Positions 19,640 through 31,462 are shown, counted from the stretch's first letter. The stretch is DNA of 64,000 nucleotides from Haliotis asinina (GCF_037392515.1 NC_090291.1:37533001-37597000), one strand, 5' to 3'. The notes: a model not told the origin generated them from the sequence alone. Numbers and translations: made by a program.

Positions 19640-20420
19640 TTTGTGGTACTCAATTCTAACTGTCATCCAAAAGTGACACGAATTTGAATGTATATGGTGC
19701 GGCCTAAGCACAGACTTAACAAGCATTCATGTGTTTATTAAGACAGTGACTTTCCAAATTACAAATTATAGTATTATTATTCACAATCCTTCCTTTCTTC
19801 ACAATAGTGAAACGACATACGACATCTATTAAACATGTTGTGGAGGGTATTGTGATGTGTCTGTGTTACCAAACTGTCAAGGTAGGCCAACAGTGGTACT
19901 CATTGTTATGGGTATTGTAATGTGTCTGCAAGGTTTGTGATACTAAACTCCAAAGTTGGCCAACAGTGACTTTCATTTTGCATGTCCAATGAGTGGGCCC
20001 ACAGTATATCGTTTGACATACATGAATCTAGACAGGAGTTCTCTCAACATTACATGACAAACATATTTTACAATATTCTCAATATATAAAGACCAAACAG
20101 CATGAACCAATCTTTATATGTCAAGTGTATTATGTACTTGTACCATAATATCAATGACAATGAGATCACTGAACAGATGTTTGGCAATGATGCACTGCAC
20201 TGCTAAATAACACATTGTAATTTGGAAAAGGTTTTACTAACACAAGAGGAGTAGGCATGTTGATTAAATCTATATCATACATCTGTTAGGCATGCTAAAC
20301 AACTTTGTTTATAAATTACTAAAAACTATGTCAGTCTTCAGCATCAGGGTTCGTTTGTTGAGTACTTTCTTATTAATATCAGTCGTAATACTAGAAGTTG
20401 GAGTTGGAACGTCGGGGAAT
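19640..20420. other. Noncoding stretch without recognisable features
   Basis: AT-rich. A weak local duplication of GTGTCTG...CCAACAGTG occurs at 19850-19985; nothing else seen. Confidence 0.5.
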
Positions 20421-20421
20421 T

Positions 20422-20655
20422 TAGTGAGTTTAGTTTACGCCGCAGTTACTGATATTCCAAACGTGTCTGGACCAGACAATCCAGTGATCAACAGCATGGT
20501 CATCGATCTGCGCAACTGAGAAACGATGACGTGTCAACCACGTCAGCGAGCTTGACCATCCAAACCCTTCGTCGACTCTTAGGACAATCATAGTTGCCTT
20601 TTATGATAAACATGTGTTGCTGAAGACCTATCCCGGACCTTCACGGTGACGTTTT
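20422..20655 (+). mobile_element. Family B element
   Basis: GTGAGTTTAGTTTACGCCGCAG, with a deletion of the TATGGCGGCGG segment; 3' end GACCTTCACGG. Confidence 0.75.
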
Positions 20656-20819
20656 GGAAAGTAAACATCTGTACTTCCTTCCCTCTTTACAAACGATTAT
20701 ATAACGAGGAACTTGATTGAACGTTGATTAAACTTTTTATTTCACTATTTTCAGTTGGATTACACTAAGGAAGGACTCATTCGAGAGTAAATTTATTGGG
20801 ATGTAAAATGCGAGTGTTA

Positions 20820-20960
20820 CAGGCGGAAGTCTTTCCCAAACAGTATTGTCAGCTTCCAACACATTCTACGATTGTTAAAGTCATTTGTTTACCTTTGTTC
20901 AGTTTAACTTTCCCCCGCTCTCGCGGACTTCCACTTCCGGTGGGATGTACCGGAAGTGAT
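20820..20960. promoter_or_regulatory. Promoter-like region with perfect inverted ETS pair
   Basis: CACTTCCGG (20932-20940) and CCGGAAGTG (20950-20958) form a perfect 9 bp inverted repeat around a 9 bp spacer. A further GCGGAAGTC is at 20823-20831, and CpG-rich sequence (CCCGCTCTCGCGG) lies alongside. CCGGAAGTG is the classic ETS/GABP site of TATA-less housekeeping promoters. It may act in both directions: toward the short frame at 21049, and toward a possible noncoding exon of SAMHD1 with a minus-strand GTAAAC donor at 20892. Both targets are inference. Confidence 0.55.
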
Positions 20961-21048
20961 GTTTTTATTCACATGCGCTACCGAGACATACAGCAGAGTC
21001 CCAGTTTTCAGTGAGGCTGCAGAGGGGATAAGCTGAGCGCCGCAGAAG

Positions 21049-21132
21049 ATGTCGCAAGACGTTAGCGCGCCCAAAGGAAGCCAGCTTACAGAGGGGGAGA
21101 GATATACTGGTCTCTGGAATGAACATATTTAA
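21049..21132 (+). CDS. Possible first coding exon or 27-residue ORF
   Basis: ATG in context AGAAGATGT about 90 bp after the ETS pair. It reads MSQDVSAPKGSQLTEGERYT and then GLWNEHI and stop. A GT at 21110 could be a donor but is poor. The base composition is higher in GC and CpG than its surroundings. I do not recognise it and found no partner exon in phase. Confidence 0.3.
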   Translation: MSQDVSAPKGSQLTEGERYTGLWNEHI

Positions 21133-21735
21133 CAGAAAAAATGCTTATAGTTAAAATAATAAAATATAACGAGGAACAAATCCGAGATTTTTATCTTTTT
21201 CAGAAGCTGTGGAAATCTAGACTTGTCTAGACTTGCGTGGGCTTTCTAGGGTATATTTGATTCAGGGTCTGTAAGATAGAGAGAGAGTTACCTTTGTCTA
21301 ACGGTCTCAGAACCATATTATTTTCCCTTGCGCTCAGCCATTTCAGTAATACAAAGTCCTAAATTATGTCTAGATCTTACTCTGACCTCCCCGTTTTATT
21401 ACGATTTCAATGTAAACGGAGATATTTTGTTCAATTAAAATTATATAATCTTCAAAGACTATAACGTCAGTTCAACAAAACATGATCGATACAGGATGCT
21501 GTTCCGAGATCATTTTAATAAAGTCGCATGCAGGCATACAATACTTCGTAACTAGATTCAACAAGGTGTGGAAAACCGAACTCTACAAAGTAGCTCGAGT
21601 ATTACTGAAAAGTTCTCTGTGTACATTTCAGCAGGAGGTCTTTTTCGCGTAAACTAAGCTCATTGGTATTATTTCAGCCATATTGTGAATAGATGAAGTT
21701 ATGCAGTACTATGATATTCTAAAATAGCATACACG

Positions 21736-21925
21736 TGAAGGTACCGGGGTAGAATAGGCCTCAGCAACCCATGCTTGCAAGAAAAGGCGACAATGCTTGT
21801 CGTAAGAGGTGACTAAATGGATCGGGTGGTCGGGCTCGCTGAATTGGTTGACACATGTCATCTGATGATCTGTTCCCAATTGCGCAGATCGATGCTCATC
21901 CTGTTATTCACTGGATTGTTTGGAC
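21736..21925 (-). mobile_element. Family B element, 5'-truncated
   Basis: Reads from CCTTCACGTG through AGCATCGATCTGCGCAATTG; the TATGGCGGCGG half is missing. Confidence 0.75.
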
Positions 21926-22142
21926 TGATGTTTCAGTTTTTGTAAGTGAAAAGTCACGAAATGCAGCAATCTATTGTCTGAACCTAGTGACCAGTAATGT
22001 GAAAAGTATTGGTAATTAATGGTCAAAATCCTTAATAATTTGGGACCCATTCTCCTGATCTGAAGAGAGGTATAATGCAGGGTTTGTTTTTGATTTTCCA
22101 GTAAACGAGTGCCTCAACCAACATATTCTTAACTAAACAGTG

Positions 22143-22338
22143 CGTGAGTGAGTTTAGTTTTACGCCGCACTCAGCAGTATTCCAGCAATATGGCGGCGTT
22201 CTGTAAATAATCGAGTCTGGACCAGACAATCCAGTGATCAACAACATGAGCATCGATCTGCACAATTGGGAACCGATGACACCTGTCAACCAAGTCTGCG
22301 AGCCTGACCACCCGATCCAGTTAGTCGCCTCTTACGAG
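22143..22338 (+). mobile_element. Family B element, 3'-truncated
   Basis: GTGAGTGAGTTTAGTTTTACGCCGCACTCAGCAG...TTAGTCGCCTCTTACGA, then unrelated sequence. Confidence 0.85.
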
Positions 22339-22567
22339 ATGGAGTTCAACCTCTATGTCTGCAAAAGGAGAGGTTCAGTGCAAAGATATACCTGGATATT
22401 CTCATTTTCTTGAACTGTAAAAAGTCCCACATCAAATTTGTTCAGCCAATAGCTTTTACGACCATTTGATGCATTATGATGACACAACGCCATTTAGAAA
22501 GTGGTCAAATGCAACATATGCCATATTTGGGATTTCACTTTCTTAGTAAAGTACAAATTCTAGTACT

Positions 22568-22678
22568 TTTTTGATTGAGCCCCATCCGGGATTCGAACCC
22601 GCACCCTCAGAGTCAGGCACCTAATCGCCATCACACAAAGTCTGCCGCCTAGCCCGCTCAGTCACCGCGACTTCTACA
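22568..22678 (-). mobile_element. tRNA-derived SINE head of a third family (C)
   Basis: The minus strand reads GCGGTGACTGAGCGGGCTAG (A box-like) and GGGTTCGAATCCCGG (B box). The acceptor-stem ends do not pair, so it is not a working tRNA. An extra copy of the head motif, GCTGAGCGGGCTAGGCGGCC, follows in the opposite orientation at 22681-22700. Confidence 0.65.
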
Positions 22679-22699
22679 TGGCTGAGCGGGCTAGGCGGC

Positions 22700-23720
22700 C
22701 GGGGATTAGGTCATGTTTCTTTTGATTACAAGCATCTTGGATCTACAGTAATAAATATACACTGGGCCCAAACATGCAGCTTTGCAAACCAAGTTTTCAA
22801 GAAAGTGTATACGTTGCATTAGAAATACTAATTTCATTGCTAAAATTGCTCCGCTTGAAAACTTAAATGTTTAATACGTGTCTATGGAAACAGAAAAATA
22901 TGCCGATTGTGACATATTACGGGTCACGGGTTGTGAGATTATTACGGGTCCGTCACGTTAGGGGTTGAGACTGGTTGAGGGACTGTGTGCATGTGTGAAC
23001 TCACGGTCTGTTGTAATGTATTGGGATTGTTTGTGTCGCCTATCCGTTAATTGGCCTTCTGTCACAATTATCACGACCCGACTTTCGACTTTCAAAATAA
23101 AAAAATGCAAAGAAATCTTCAGATGTGCTACCAACAGAAACGTCAGTGAACGGGGTTTGTTTTTGTTTTTTTTAAAAAAAATGTTGTTATTTATTCTTCC
23201 CATTCTTAGCGAACTAAATTGGAAGATCTAACTTAAGTTGCATTACCAACAGATATTTTAGTGGCAATATTAGACTATGTTATAAGCAATATTTACTGAA
23301 CCGATGCTGAGGAAATGAAGAACTATACTTTTGAATTTGATCGTGGTTTTTCAATTTGTGTACGATATGTTCCTTATCACTTTATGATTACGCCTACAAA
23401 GTATTCGTCATCGAGAAAGAGATATTCCCGCTAACATTTATCAAATAAACAACGCTAACTTAATTTGCGGTAGCGGGGAAATTTTCTTTCATGCTGTTGA
23501 TGCAGCAATGATCAGTTTCGAGACTGAAAATATGCTCAGTGAAGGAAGATGGATTTATAGCTAAAAGGTAAACAACTGTGTGTTGTTGTTTATGTTTTTT
23601 CTTTGTTATATTTAAACGTTGTTGGGTTTTTTTAATTATAAGTCAATATTAAACGCTTCTGACTTCACCATTTCTTCGTCACTAAGGTAACCTTAATGCA
23701 GTGTTAGAGAATGAGAGTAA
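22700..23720. other. Noncoding stretch
   Basis: No splice-bounded open frame or repeat family recognised. TATTACGGGTC occurs twice (22914-22924 and 22939-22949). Confidence 0.5.
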
Positions 23721-23724
23721 AGCT

Positions 23725-23802
23725 CGCTTCGTGAAAGAGGCCTCTGGTCTTCGGAATGACGAGCGATCGCTTTGACCTCTAGGCTACCCTGTCGCCCCAC
23801 AT
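23725..23802 (-). mobile_element. Family A SINE head fragment
   Basis: GGTCTTCGGAATGACGAGCG...CTAGGCTACCCTGTCGCCCC is the reversed tRNA-like head. Confidence 0.6.
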
Positions 23803-23995
23803 GTATTGTGAGGGATTCAACAAATGTTTGACAAGTGAAATGATCCACATTTTGTTGAATAGGCGAAAGGCATTTCCGCTCAGGATATCATATTTACATA
23901 AACACAAGTGATCATTCAGCTGTTATATTTAATAATAAAGTACCATGTGCGCGTGCTTTCTTGTACTGGAACCCGGTTTCATTGTGCTGGTCCAG

Positions 23996-24183
23996 TGAAT
24001 GAGTGAGTATGGTATACATGTACTCGGACTATTCACGTGCTATTGCTTTTAGCAATAATGCAGCGATATGACTGTGGGCAACACCAGAAATGGTCTCCAC
24101 ACACTGTACCTATAAGAGGAATCGAACCCAGGTCTTTGGCGTGCCGAGCGAACGCTTTAACCACTTGGCCACCCCACCGCCCC
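23996..24183 (-). mobile_element. Family A SINE
   Basis: GAATGAGTGAGTATGG...GAATCGAACCCAGGTC...ACCACTTGGCCACCCCACCGCCCC. Confidence 0.8.
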
Positions 24184-24279
24184 TTTCCACTGAGGTGCTA
24201 TACAGTATGGATACCAAGCTCACACATAAAGCCGAGCAGTCCGTGTTCACCCTTCACTACTAAGAACAGACAAGGCAAG

Positions 24280-24316
24280 AGTGAGTGAGTTTAGTTTTAC
24301 GTCGCACTCATAAATA
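24280..24316 (+). mobile_element. Family B 5' end fragment
   Basis: GAGTGAGTGAGTTTAGTTTTACGTCGCACTC, then unrelated sequence. Confidence 0.6.
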
Positions 24317-24936
24317 TGCGCTCAAAATATTAACTTGTGCTCTCAACATATTAACTCGTGCAGTGAACATAAATCTTATTTCCCGAGGTCCCTCCAACGC
24401 TTCCACACATGACAATACAATTCAATTCTGTTCCTTATTTGTAAGTAGGTGAATACACCACAAACGTTGAAAACCTTATTGAAAATATGACAAAATGTAT
24501 CCTGAAAAAATTACATATCCGCATCAATATATACAGGAAACGGGCAAATGAAATTGGAATTAAATATTGAAGATCGAAAACAAAACCAAAAACAGTGGTT
24601 TCGAAAGTCCATTATCTTGTTTTTCAAGACCAGTAAGTTTCCAGTTTCAACATGCGTGGAACACAAACATCGACATACACATGCAGATCTCCCGCATCTC
24701 CCGGCAATTAGTGAAATGTCAAATCCAGTCAAATATATACCCTGATCACATTGAACTCACCATTAATTCCTCCCATTGTAGCATCGGTCTGAACACATAG
24801 CTGAGGCTTGACACATTGTGTACATGGTCATCATTCTCCGTGTCTGTGCTAGTTGTCATAGTTGACCTTTGTATGTGAAACACGACTCTGGACTGGAGCC
24901 CACTGCATGGACATGTTACCCGAATCTCGCCCAACA

Positions 24937-25107
24937 GTGAGTGAGTGAGTGAGTGAGTGAGAGAGTGAGTGAGTGAGTGAGTGAGTGAGTGAGTGAGTGA
25001 GTGAGTGAGTGAGAGAGTGAGTGAGTGAGTGAGTGAGTGAGTGAGTGAGAGAGTGAGAGAGTGAGTGAGTGAGTGAGTGAGTGAGTGAGTGAGTGAGTGA
25101 GTGAGTG
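24937..25107. repeat. (GTGA)n microsatellite, ~43 units
   Basis: GTGA with a few GAGA interruptions. It is contiguous with the tail of the family A SINE that follows, so it is probably an expanded SINE terminus. Confidence 0.95.
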
Positions 25108-25237
25108 CTTTGAGCAATATTCTATCAAAATTACGGCGGGGAACACCAGAAATGTGTTTCACCCATTGCTGACCATGTGTGGAATCGAACCCTTGTCTTC
25201 GGCGTGACCAGCGAAAGCTTTAACCACCAGGTTACTC
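25108..25237 (-). mobile_element. Family A SINE attached to the GTGA array
   Basis: TTTGAGCAATATTCTATCAA...GGAATCGAACCCTTGTCTTC...CACCAGGTTACTCCACCGTC. Confidence 0.75.
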
Positions 25238-25257
25238 CACCGTCTGATCGGTTAGTT

Positions 25258-25440
25258 GACACGTCATCGGTCGTTAAAGACAGACTGCCGGACTATTCAC
25301 ATGTCGTAAGAGAAGAAGTGTGGGACTATTCACATGTCGTTACAGACAGAATGCCCGGCCAATGAGATCGCGTCAAAGAGAGAATGCCGGACTATTCACT
25401 TGTCGTAACAGACAGAATGTGGGACTATTCAGACGTCCGT
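25258..25440. repeat. ~35-45 bp irregular tandem repeat
   Basis: GACTATTCACATGTCGTAA and ACAGACAGAATG alternate about five times. Confidence 0.75.
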
Positions 25441-25790
25441 ATAAACTCATCATCAGACCAGTGACTAAGTGGTTGTCTTATTGAATGTGGGTTTTAACAA
25501 GGCAAGTGCGTGCAATCAATGTTTTGCTTCTATGATAAATATTTAGCTTAAAATATTTGGTTCACGTATTTGTATAACTACCCTATAGCCATTTCGCTCA
25601 GCAGACAGATGGTACTCCCGCAAGTATTCCCGTCATGCAAACTGCCCTGATGTTAATGTGCGAGCGTTGAATACGGGTTTGTTTGACACATATGTGTCAG
25701 AATTAGATTGTATCTCAGTAAGGAATGCTGTCACCGTTTCACCCCACGCGTGTGGAATCCAGATACAGAGCAGGTTGGAACCGACCAACA

Positions 25791-25955
25791 GGAGTGAGTG
25801 GGTATGGTTTTACACCGCTTGTAGCAATTTTCCAGCGATCTCACGACGGGGGACATCCGAAATGGGTTTCACACATTGTACCCATGTGGGGAATCGAACC
25901 CGGGTTTTCGGAGTGAGAAGCAAGCGTTTTGACCACAAGTGCTTTCATGTGACCC
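25791..25955 (-). mobile_element. Family A SINE
   Basis: GTGAGTGGGTATGGTTTTAC...CCCATGTGGGGAATCGAACC; the head is partly degraded. Confidence 0.75.
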
Positions 25956-26395
25956 CTTAGCTTATTGTTTTCCCTCGGTATATAATACCAAATGATAGCG
26001 TTGGCAACCCTGTTCCAAGACACCACAACTATCACATCTTTGACTTTTAGTGAGTAATATGGGAATAATTGAAATTGCAACAAAACAGTTTATATCTTGA
26101 TAGAAGCTATTCAACGTTCTCGTAAGATAAGAGAGTGACTTTTTGCGCAGTCTAACTCGATATCGGAACTAGTCAGAACTGACATAGTTTGTAGACCTAT
26201 ACCACTTTCTACAAATCGAATTGTTGCTGGCAAACCTGAGATATTATATGCAAACATTGGTTCGATCTCTTGACCACAGGTTTCTGGTGCGTCTAAGGGA
26301 GGCAACTATGCACAGTGACTGAAAGATGATGACAATGCTCCTTTGTATGGAACTATCACAGTAACGTAAACAAAATACGTGGACATTCTGTAAAG

Positions 26396-26475
26396 GGCGA
26401 CAGGGTTGCCTAGTGGTTAAGCGTTCGGTCGCCATGTCGCCATGGATTGCAAACATTGGTACAATGTGAAGACCC
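26396..26475 (+). mobile_element. Family A SINE head fragment
   Basis: GCGACAGGGTTGCCTAGTGGTTAAGCGTTC, followed by a decayed B box. Confidence 0.5.
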
Positions 26476-26975
26476 TTTTCCTCGCCGTGCTATTGTGGAA
26501 TTCTAAAGATCTGCCTGTATTATTTTCCCCTAAAATGCCAGTTCCAATACTTACCGACAGTTAAATATAGGCAGAAAACAACCAGAAAAACGACGGTGCT
26601 GGTGACCTAAACTAAATATCCTGGTTCAGGGCGAAATGACGTGCTGTTCTATCGACTTGCCTGTCCGACTACGTTACCAAGGAAAACGTCTTCTCTTAAG
26701 TATTTTAACTAAATTTCAGATTATCGTAAAACATATGATCATCTCTACTTATAATATCTAATAATATGCTTAAATCCCCCAAATGAAGTTGACGAGCCTC
26801 GCGACATTCCAGGGATGCATTGTGGTACTGTGGACATAGGTCTAGTTTGCAAACATTACTGTGTCGTGGTTTAGTTGTGAATCACGAGGTGAGACATTTT
26901 TTCTATCGAAAAAAGGTTGAATGTAATGTTTTCATCATTGATGTTAGTCGACTGAAATAACCACAAACCAAGCTA

Positions 26976-27020
26976 TTGCTGCTGTTGCTGTTGTTGTTGT
27001 TGTGGTGGTGGTGGTGGTGA
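26976..27020. repeat. (TTG/GTG)n trinucleotide tract
   Basis: GCTGTTGCTGTTGTTGTTG followed by (GTG)7. Confidence 0.85.
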
Positions 27021-27653
27021 TGTTCCAGATGGGTCAATAAGTAAATTCAAAATGATCTAGGTTTTAATTATTTTGATTCTAAAGAATCAATGTTGGTATA
27101 GTGTTTGTTCATGCCAACATTCGAGTCGGCCCATAGTGCCCCACGTGCTTGTGTTCTTGACGTTTCCTTCACCCTTTTTGTTACTTTACGGCCATGCTTT
27201 CGACTTTCGTATTTGGAATTCATTTTGAGTGATTATCAGCAAAACTTCTGTCAGATATTTCCATTATTTTGACTTTTGCGTTTCTTTTTGTTTAGTTTCA
27301 AGCTGTGATGACTGAGCAGAACCAAAAGCCTACATTGACACTCAAATCTTGTCCGCCTTCTAATCACTTCTGTCATTTGTTAGACAATCATTGACCTGTT
27401 ACCAATATGATATCGACACGCACACGAGCCGTGACAACAATGCCAGGTGGTAGTCCTGGGAAACACGCACATTGAGCCGTGTGTTTTGAGAGGGACCGAT
27501 GTGACGAGCCACCCAAATATTTTACTTAATTTTGAATATTGTATGTTCATCGTACTATAGCATCAAAGGCTTTGATGTTATTATATCCATTCATAACAAT
27601 GAAATATTGTGTTGTACGGCCTCATATGAATATTTCCCCTATTGTCCGACCGG

Positions 27654-29500
27654 AGAGTGAGTGAGTGAGTGAGTGAGTGAGTTAGTTTAGGCTTACGCCG
27701 CACTCAGCAATATTCCAGCCGTGTTGCGGCGGTCTGTAAATTGTCGAGTCTGGACCAGACAATCCTTGATCAATCACATGAGCATTGATCTACACAGCTG
27801 GGAGACGATCACATGAGCATTGATCTACACAGCTGGGAGACGATCACATGGGCATTGATCTACACAGCGGGGAGACGATCACATGAGCATTGATCTACAC
27901 AGCTGGGAGACGATCACATGAGCATTGATCTACACAGCTGGGAGACGATCACATGAGCATTGATCTACACAGCTGGGAGACGATCACATGAGCATTGATC
28001 TACACAGCTGGGAGACGATCACGTGAGCATTGATCTACACAGCTGGGAGACGATCACATGAGCATTGATCTACACAGCTGGGAGACGATCACATGAGCAT
28101 TGATCTACACAGCTGGGAGACGATCACATGAGCATTGATCTACACAGCTGGGAGACGATCACATGAGCATTGATCTACACAGCTGGGAGACGATCACATG
28201 AGCATTGATCTACACAGCTGGGAGACGATCACATGGGCATTGATCTACACAGCTGGGAGACGATCACATGGGCATTGATCTACACAGCTGGGAGACGATC
28301 ACATGAGCATTGATCTACACAGCTGGGAGACGATCACATGGGCATTGATCTACACAGCTGGGAGACGATCACATGAGCATTGATCTACACAGCTGGGAGA
28401 CGATCACATGAGCATTGATCTACACAGCTGGGAGACGATCACATGAGCATTGATCTACACAGCTGGGAGACGATCACATGAGCATTGATCTACACAGCTG
28501 GGAGACGATCACATGAGCATTGATCTACACAGCTGGGAGACGATCACATGAGCATTGATCTACACAGCTGGGAGACGATCACATGAGCATTGATCTACAC
28601 AGCTGGGAGACGATCACATGAGCATTGATCTACACAGCTGGGAGACGATCACATGGGCATTGATCTACACAGCTGGGAGACGATCACATGAGCATTGATC
28701 TACACAGCTGGGAGACGATCACATGAGCATTGATCTACACAGCTGGGAGACGATCACATGGGCATTGATCTACACAGCTGGGAGACGATCACATGAGCAT
28801 TGATCTACACAGCTGGGAGACGATCACATGAGCATTGATCTACACAGCTGGGAGACGATCACATGAGCATTGATCTACACAGCTGGGAGACGATCACATG
28901 AGCATTGATCTACACAGCTGGGAGACGATCACATGAGCATTGATCTACACAGCTGGGAGACGATCACATGAGCATTGATCTACACAGCTGGGAGACGATC
29001 ACATGAGCATTGATCTACACAGCTGGGAGACGATCACATGAGCATTGATCTACACAGCTGGGAGACGATCACATGAGCATTGATCTACACAGCTGGGAGA
29101 CGATCACATGGGCATTGATCTACACAGCTGGGAGACGATCACATGAGCATTGATCTACACAGCTGGGAGACGATCACATGGGCATTGATCTACACAGCTG
29201 GGAGACGATCACATGGGCATTGATCTACACAGCTGGGAGACGATCACATGGGCATTGATCTACACAGCTGGGAGACGTCCACATGAGCATTGATCTACAC
29301 AGCTGGGAGACGATCACATGAGCATTGATCTACACAGCTGGGAGACGATCACATGGGCATTGATCTACACAGTTGGGAGACGATCACATGAGTCAGTTAA
29401 GTCAACGTGTCAGACCACCCGATCCCGTTAGTCGCCTCTTACGATAAGCATGGGTTACGGAAGATCAATTCTACCCGGATCTTCACGGGTGTCGGAGCAG
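27654..29500 (+). mobile_element. Family B element containing a 1.6 kb satellite expansion
   Basis: Normal 5' part (27654-27772: GTTTAGGCTTACGCCGCACT...TGGACCAGACAATCC) and normal 3' part (29392-29500: GTCAGACCACCCGATCCCGT...GATCTTCACGGG) flank the expansion. Confidence 0.92.
27773..29391 (+). repeat. 35 bp satellite, ~46 copies, derived from the family B interior
   Basis: Unit ATCACATGAGCATTGATCTA + CACAGCTGGGAGACG. It corresponds to the family B segment around AGCATCGATCTGCGCAATTG. Units are almost identical. The main variant is a G for A (CATGGGCAT), scattered in clusters; one unit has ACGTGAGC and one has GTCCACATG. There are no spacers between units. Confidence 0.97.
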
Positions 29501-29734
29501 GGATGTGATCTATAGTCGTAATGTTGAACAGCGCTTTGGAATTCGATGTATTTTTGATGACCAGAGTTATCAACATTAAATGACATGTTCACTTTACTCC
29601 GCGAGTTTTAATCATAGTATCTGCATATATCTGCTGTATTACTTAATACACAATGTAAACAACAGCAACGAAATTCTTACGAAGACTCTGCTTAGAGACA
29701 GTTTAAGAATCACTATCAAGTCAGTGATGCTTCC

Positions 29735-29878
29735 AGGTGTTCGCAGCGTTCGCCCATCACGCCGAAGACCCGTTTTCGAGTCCCCACATGGGTACAGTAT
29801 ATGTGAAGCCCATATCTGGTGTCCCTGCCATGATTTTGCTGGAACAATGCCTAAAGCGGCGTAAAACCATATCCACTC
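29735..29878 (+). mobile_element. Family A SINE, with second partial tail to ~29945
   Basis: TTCGCCCATCACGCCGAAGACC...CCTAAAGCGGCGTAAAACCA; a further ...GATATTGCTGGAATATTGCTAAAAGC follows at 29902-29930. Confidence 0.75.
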
Positions 29879-30121
29879 ACTCCAGGTATTCACCCCTCCC
29901 TGATATTGCTGGAATATTGCTAAAAGCATCGAGAAAATATACTGACTCATTCATTCAAGGTGTTCTCAAGCTGTGTGAGCGTATCCTGACCCATTGCTGG
30001 CACCCATAATTAACATATTCGAACGTTTGTCAGTTGTTTACCTGGAACGATTCAGGAACGTACAATACGTACATAGGCTATTATGTTCGGGTTTTTTTCA
30101 GTTAGGTTTCAAACATTAAAT

Positions 30122-30264
30122 GGGGCGGTGGAATAGCCTTGTGGGATAAAGCGTTCGCTCGCCTAGCAAAAGACCCGGGTTCGCTTCCCCACATGGGTAC
30201 AATTTGTGAAGCCTATTTCTGGTGTCCCCCAGCGTGGTATTGCTGGAATATTGCTATAAATGCA
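30122..30264 (+). mobile_element. Family A SINE, near full length
   Basis: GGGGCGGTGGAATAGCCTTG...GACCCGGGTTCGCTTCCCC...GGAATATTGCTATAAATGC. Confidence 0.8.
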
Positions 30265-30857
30265 TCTATTCAGTCACTCAACTTTGAGTTGTCTACTCAA
30301 ATATTAAGCTATGCTGAAACCGTTAATGTTGTCAATCTCAGAGTTTATTAAGAGAATTCAACATCTTAATACTACGTAATGTTTCAATCTATCGACTGAA
30401 TCACCACGATCATTTACTTGTGTCGTTGAGTATATATCTATACATTCATTTGATACCCTGAGTGATCGATAGATACTCTTTCTTTGGTTTGACAGCAGTG
30501 GTGATTGGGTTAGTTAGATTCCGATCGCCTCTCGCAGATTCACTGTAGCGTGGCGATCTATGTTCAACAAATATATCACCCTGCACTAAACGTATCAGAT
30601 ACATAATGACAAATGAGACAGATCATGTTTATAAGCTGGAATGGCAAATATGCAAGAGAGAGACGTAGACTGTTGAAAATGGTTTGACAGTCACAGTCAT
30701 AGCAAAATAGAAGTTAGAGTTCTATAGATTTTTCTTTTGGGTGCTGTATTCGAGACGTGTACCCGTTGTTGGGTTAGGTTTACTGGTCTCTTAACGGCGT
30801 ACTTTGCAATATTCTTTCTATATGGCGGTGCTTCTTCATATTCGTCAGGCATCCTGT

Positions 30858-30884
30858 TGTGTGTGCGTGTGTGTGTGTGTGTGC

Positions 30885-30939
<55 letters not shown>

Positions 30940-30942
30940 TGT
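30858..30942. repeat. (GT)n/(GCGT)n microsatellite
   Basis: GTGT tract, then about 13 GCGT units. Confidence 0.95.
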
Positions 30943-31097
30943 AAGTATAAAATTTGGTTCCAGAATAAAATATATAAATATGGAGACTGAGATTGGCATT
31001 TTTATATGCAATCTGATGATCATGCCCAGACAGAGAGAGATAACCCGTTCCTCATATGCACTTATATATACATCCCATCACACATGGTTATGTGTCT

Positions 31098-31172
31098 GAA
31101 ACCCATTCCTGGTATCCCGTGATGTTGCTGGAATATTGCTTAACACGCTGTAGAACTGTCTCACTCTCTCAC
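31098..31172 (+). mobile_element. Family A SINE tail fragment
   Basis: GAAACCCATTCCTGGTATCCC...GCTGGAATATTGCTTAACACG. Confidence 0.5.
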
Positions 31173-31267
31173 TGATATTTTAGACGAAGGAATAAATTTT
31201 TCACTAGCAAACGAACCGATCCGTCATAAATGTTGTTGTATTACTTCTTTCAAGATATAAAGTCTAT

Positions 31268-31462
31268 TCAATTCGCAGGATTTGGGTCATTAGAACTAAA
31301 ATAGCTCTTTTTAAGTAAATTTATTGCTATAAGCAAATGAAAAGGGATTCCACCGAGAAATATACTTCTCAAACTAATAAAATGTTTCTCTGCCATCAAT
31401 ACGGCTGCTTTTTTGGGATTCATGCGCATATTTTCTGTTTCCGGTGAAGCTTTGGCGGCCAT
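31268..31462 (-). CDS. Possible small ORF, unrecognised
   Basis: Starts at CAAGATGGCCGCC, a strong initiation context that also resembles a YY1-type promoter element. It encodes 64 residues (MAAKASPETENMRMNPKKAA then a hydrophobic FLGGIPFHLLIAI). No exon borders, partner exons or family were recognised. It may be a dead promoter/first-exon copy. Confidence 0.2.
   Translation of the reverse strand: MAAKASPETENMRMNPKKAAVLMAEKHFISLRSIFLGGIPFHLLIAINLLKKSYFSSNDPNPAN

Noticed and set aside
22568..22678. Functional tRNA gene
   Set aside because: A and B boxes are present but the acceptor-stem ends do not pair and the anticodon arm is not credible; tRNA-derived SINE head.
24746..25162. Open frames of SLTHSLTHS repeats
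   Set aside because: Translation of the (GTGA)n microsatellite on the minus strand; no gene.
27773..29391. Possible CRISPR array (regular 35 bp repeats)
   Set aside because: Units abut with no spacers, arise from a dispersed eukaryotic repeat and lie in an intron-rich genome; it is a satellite.
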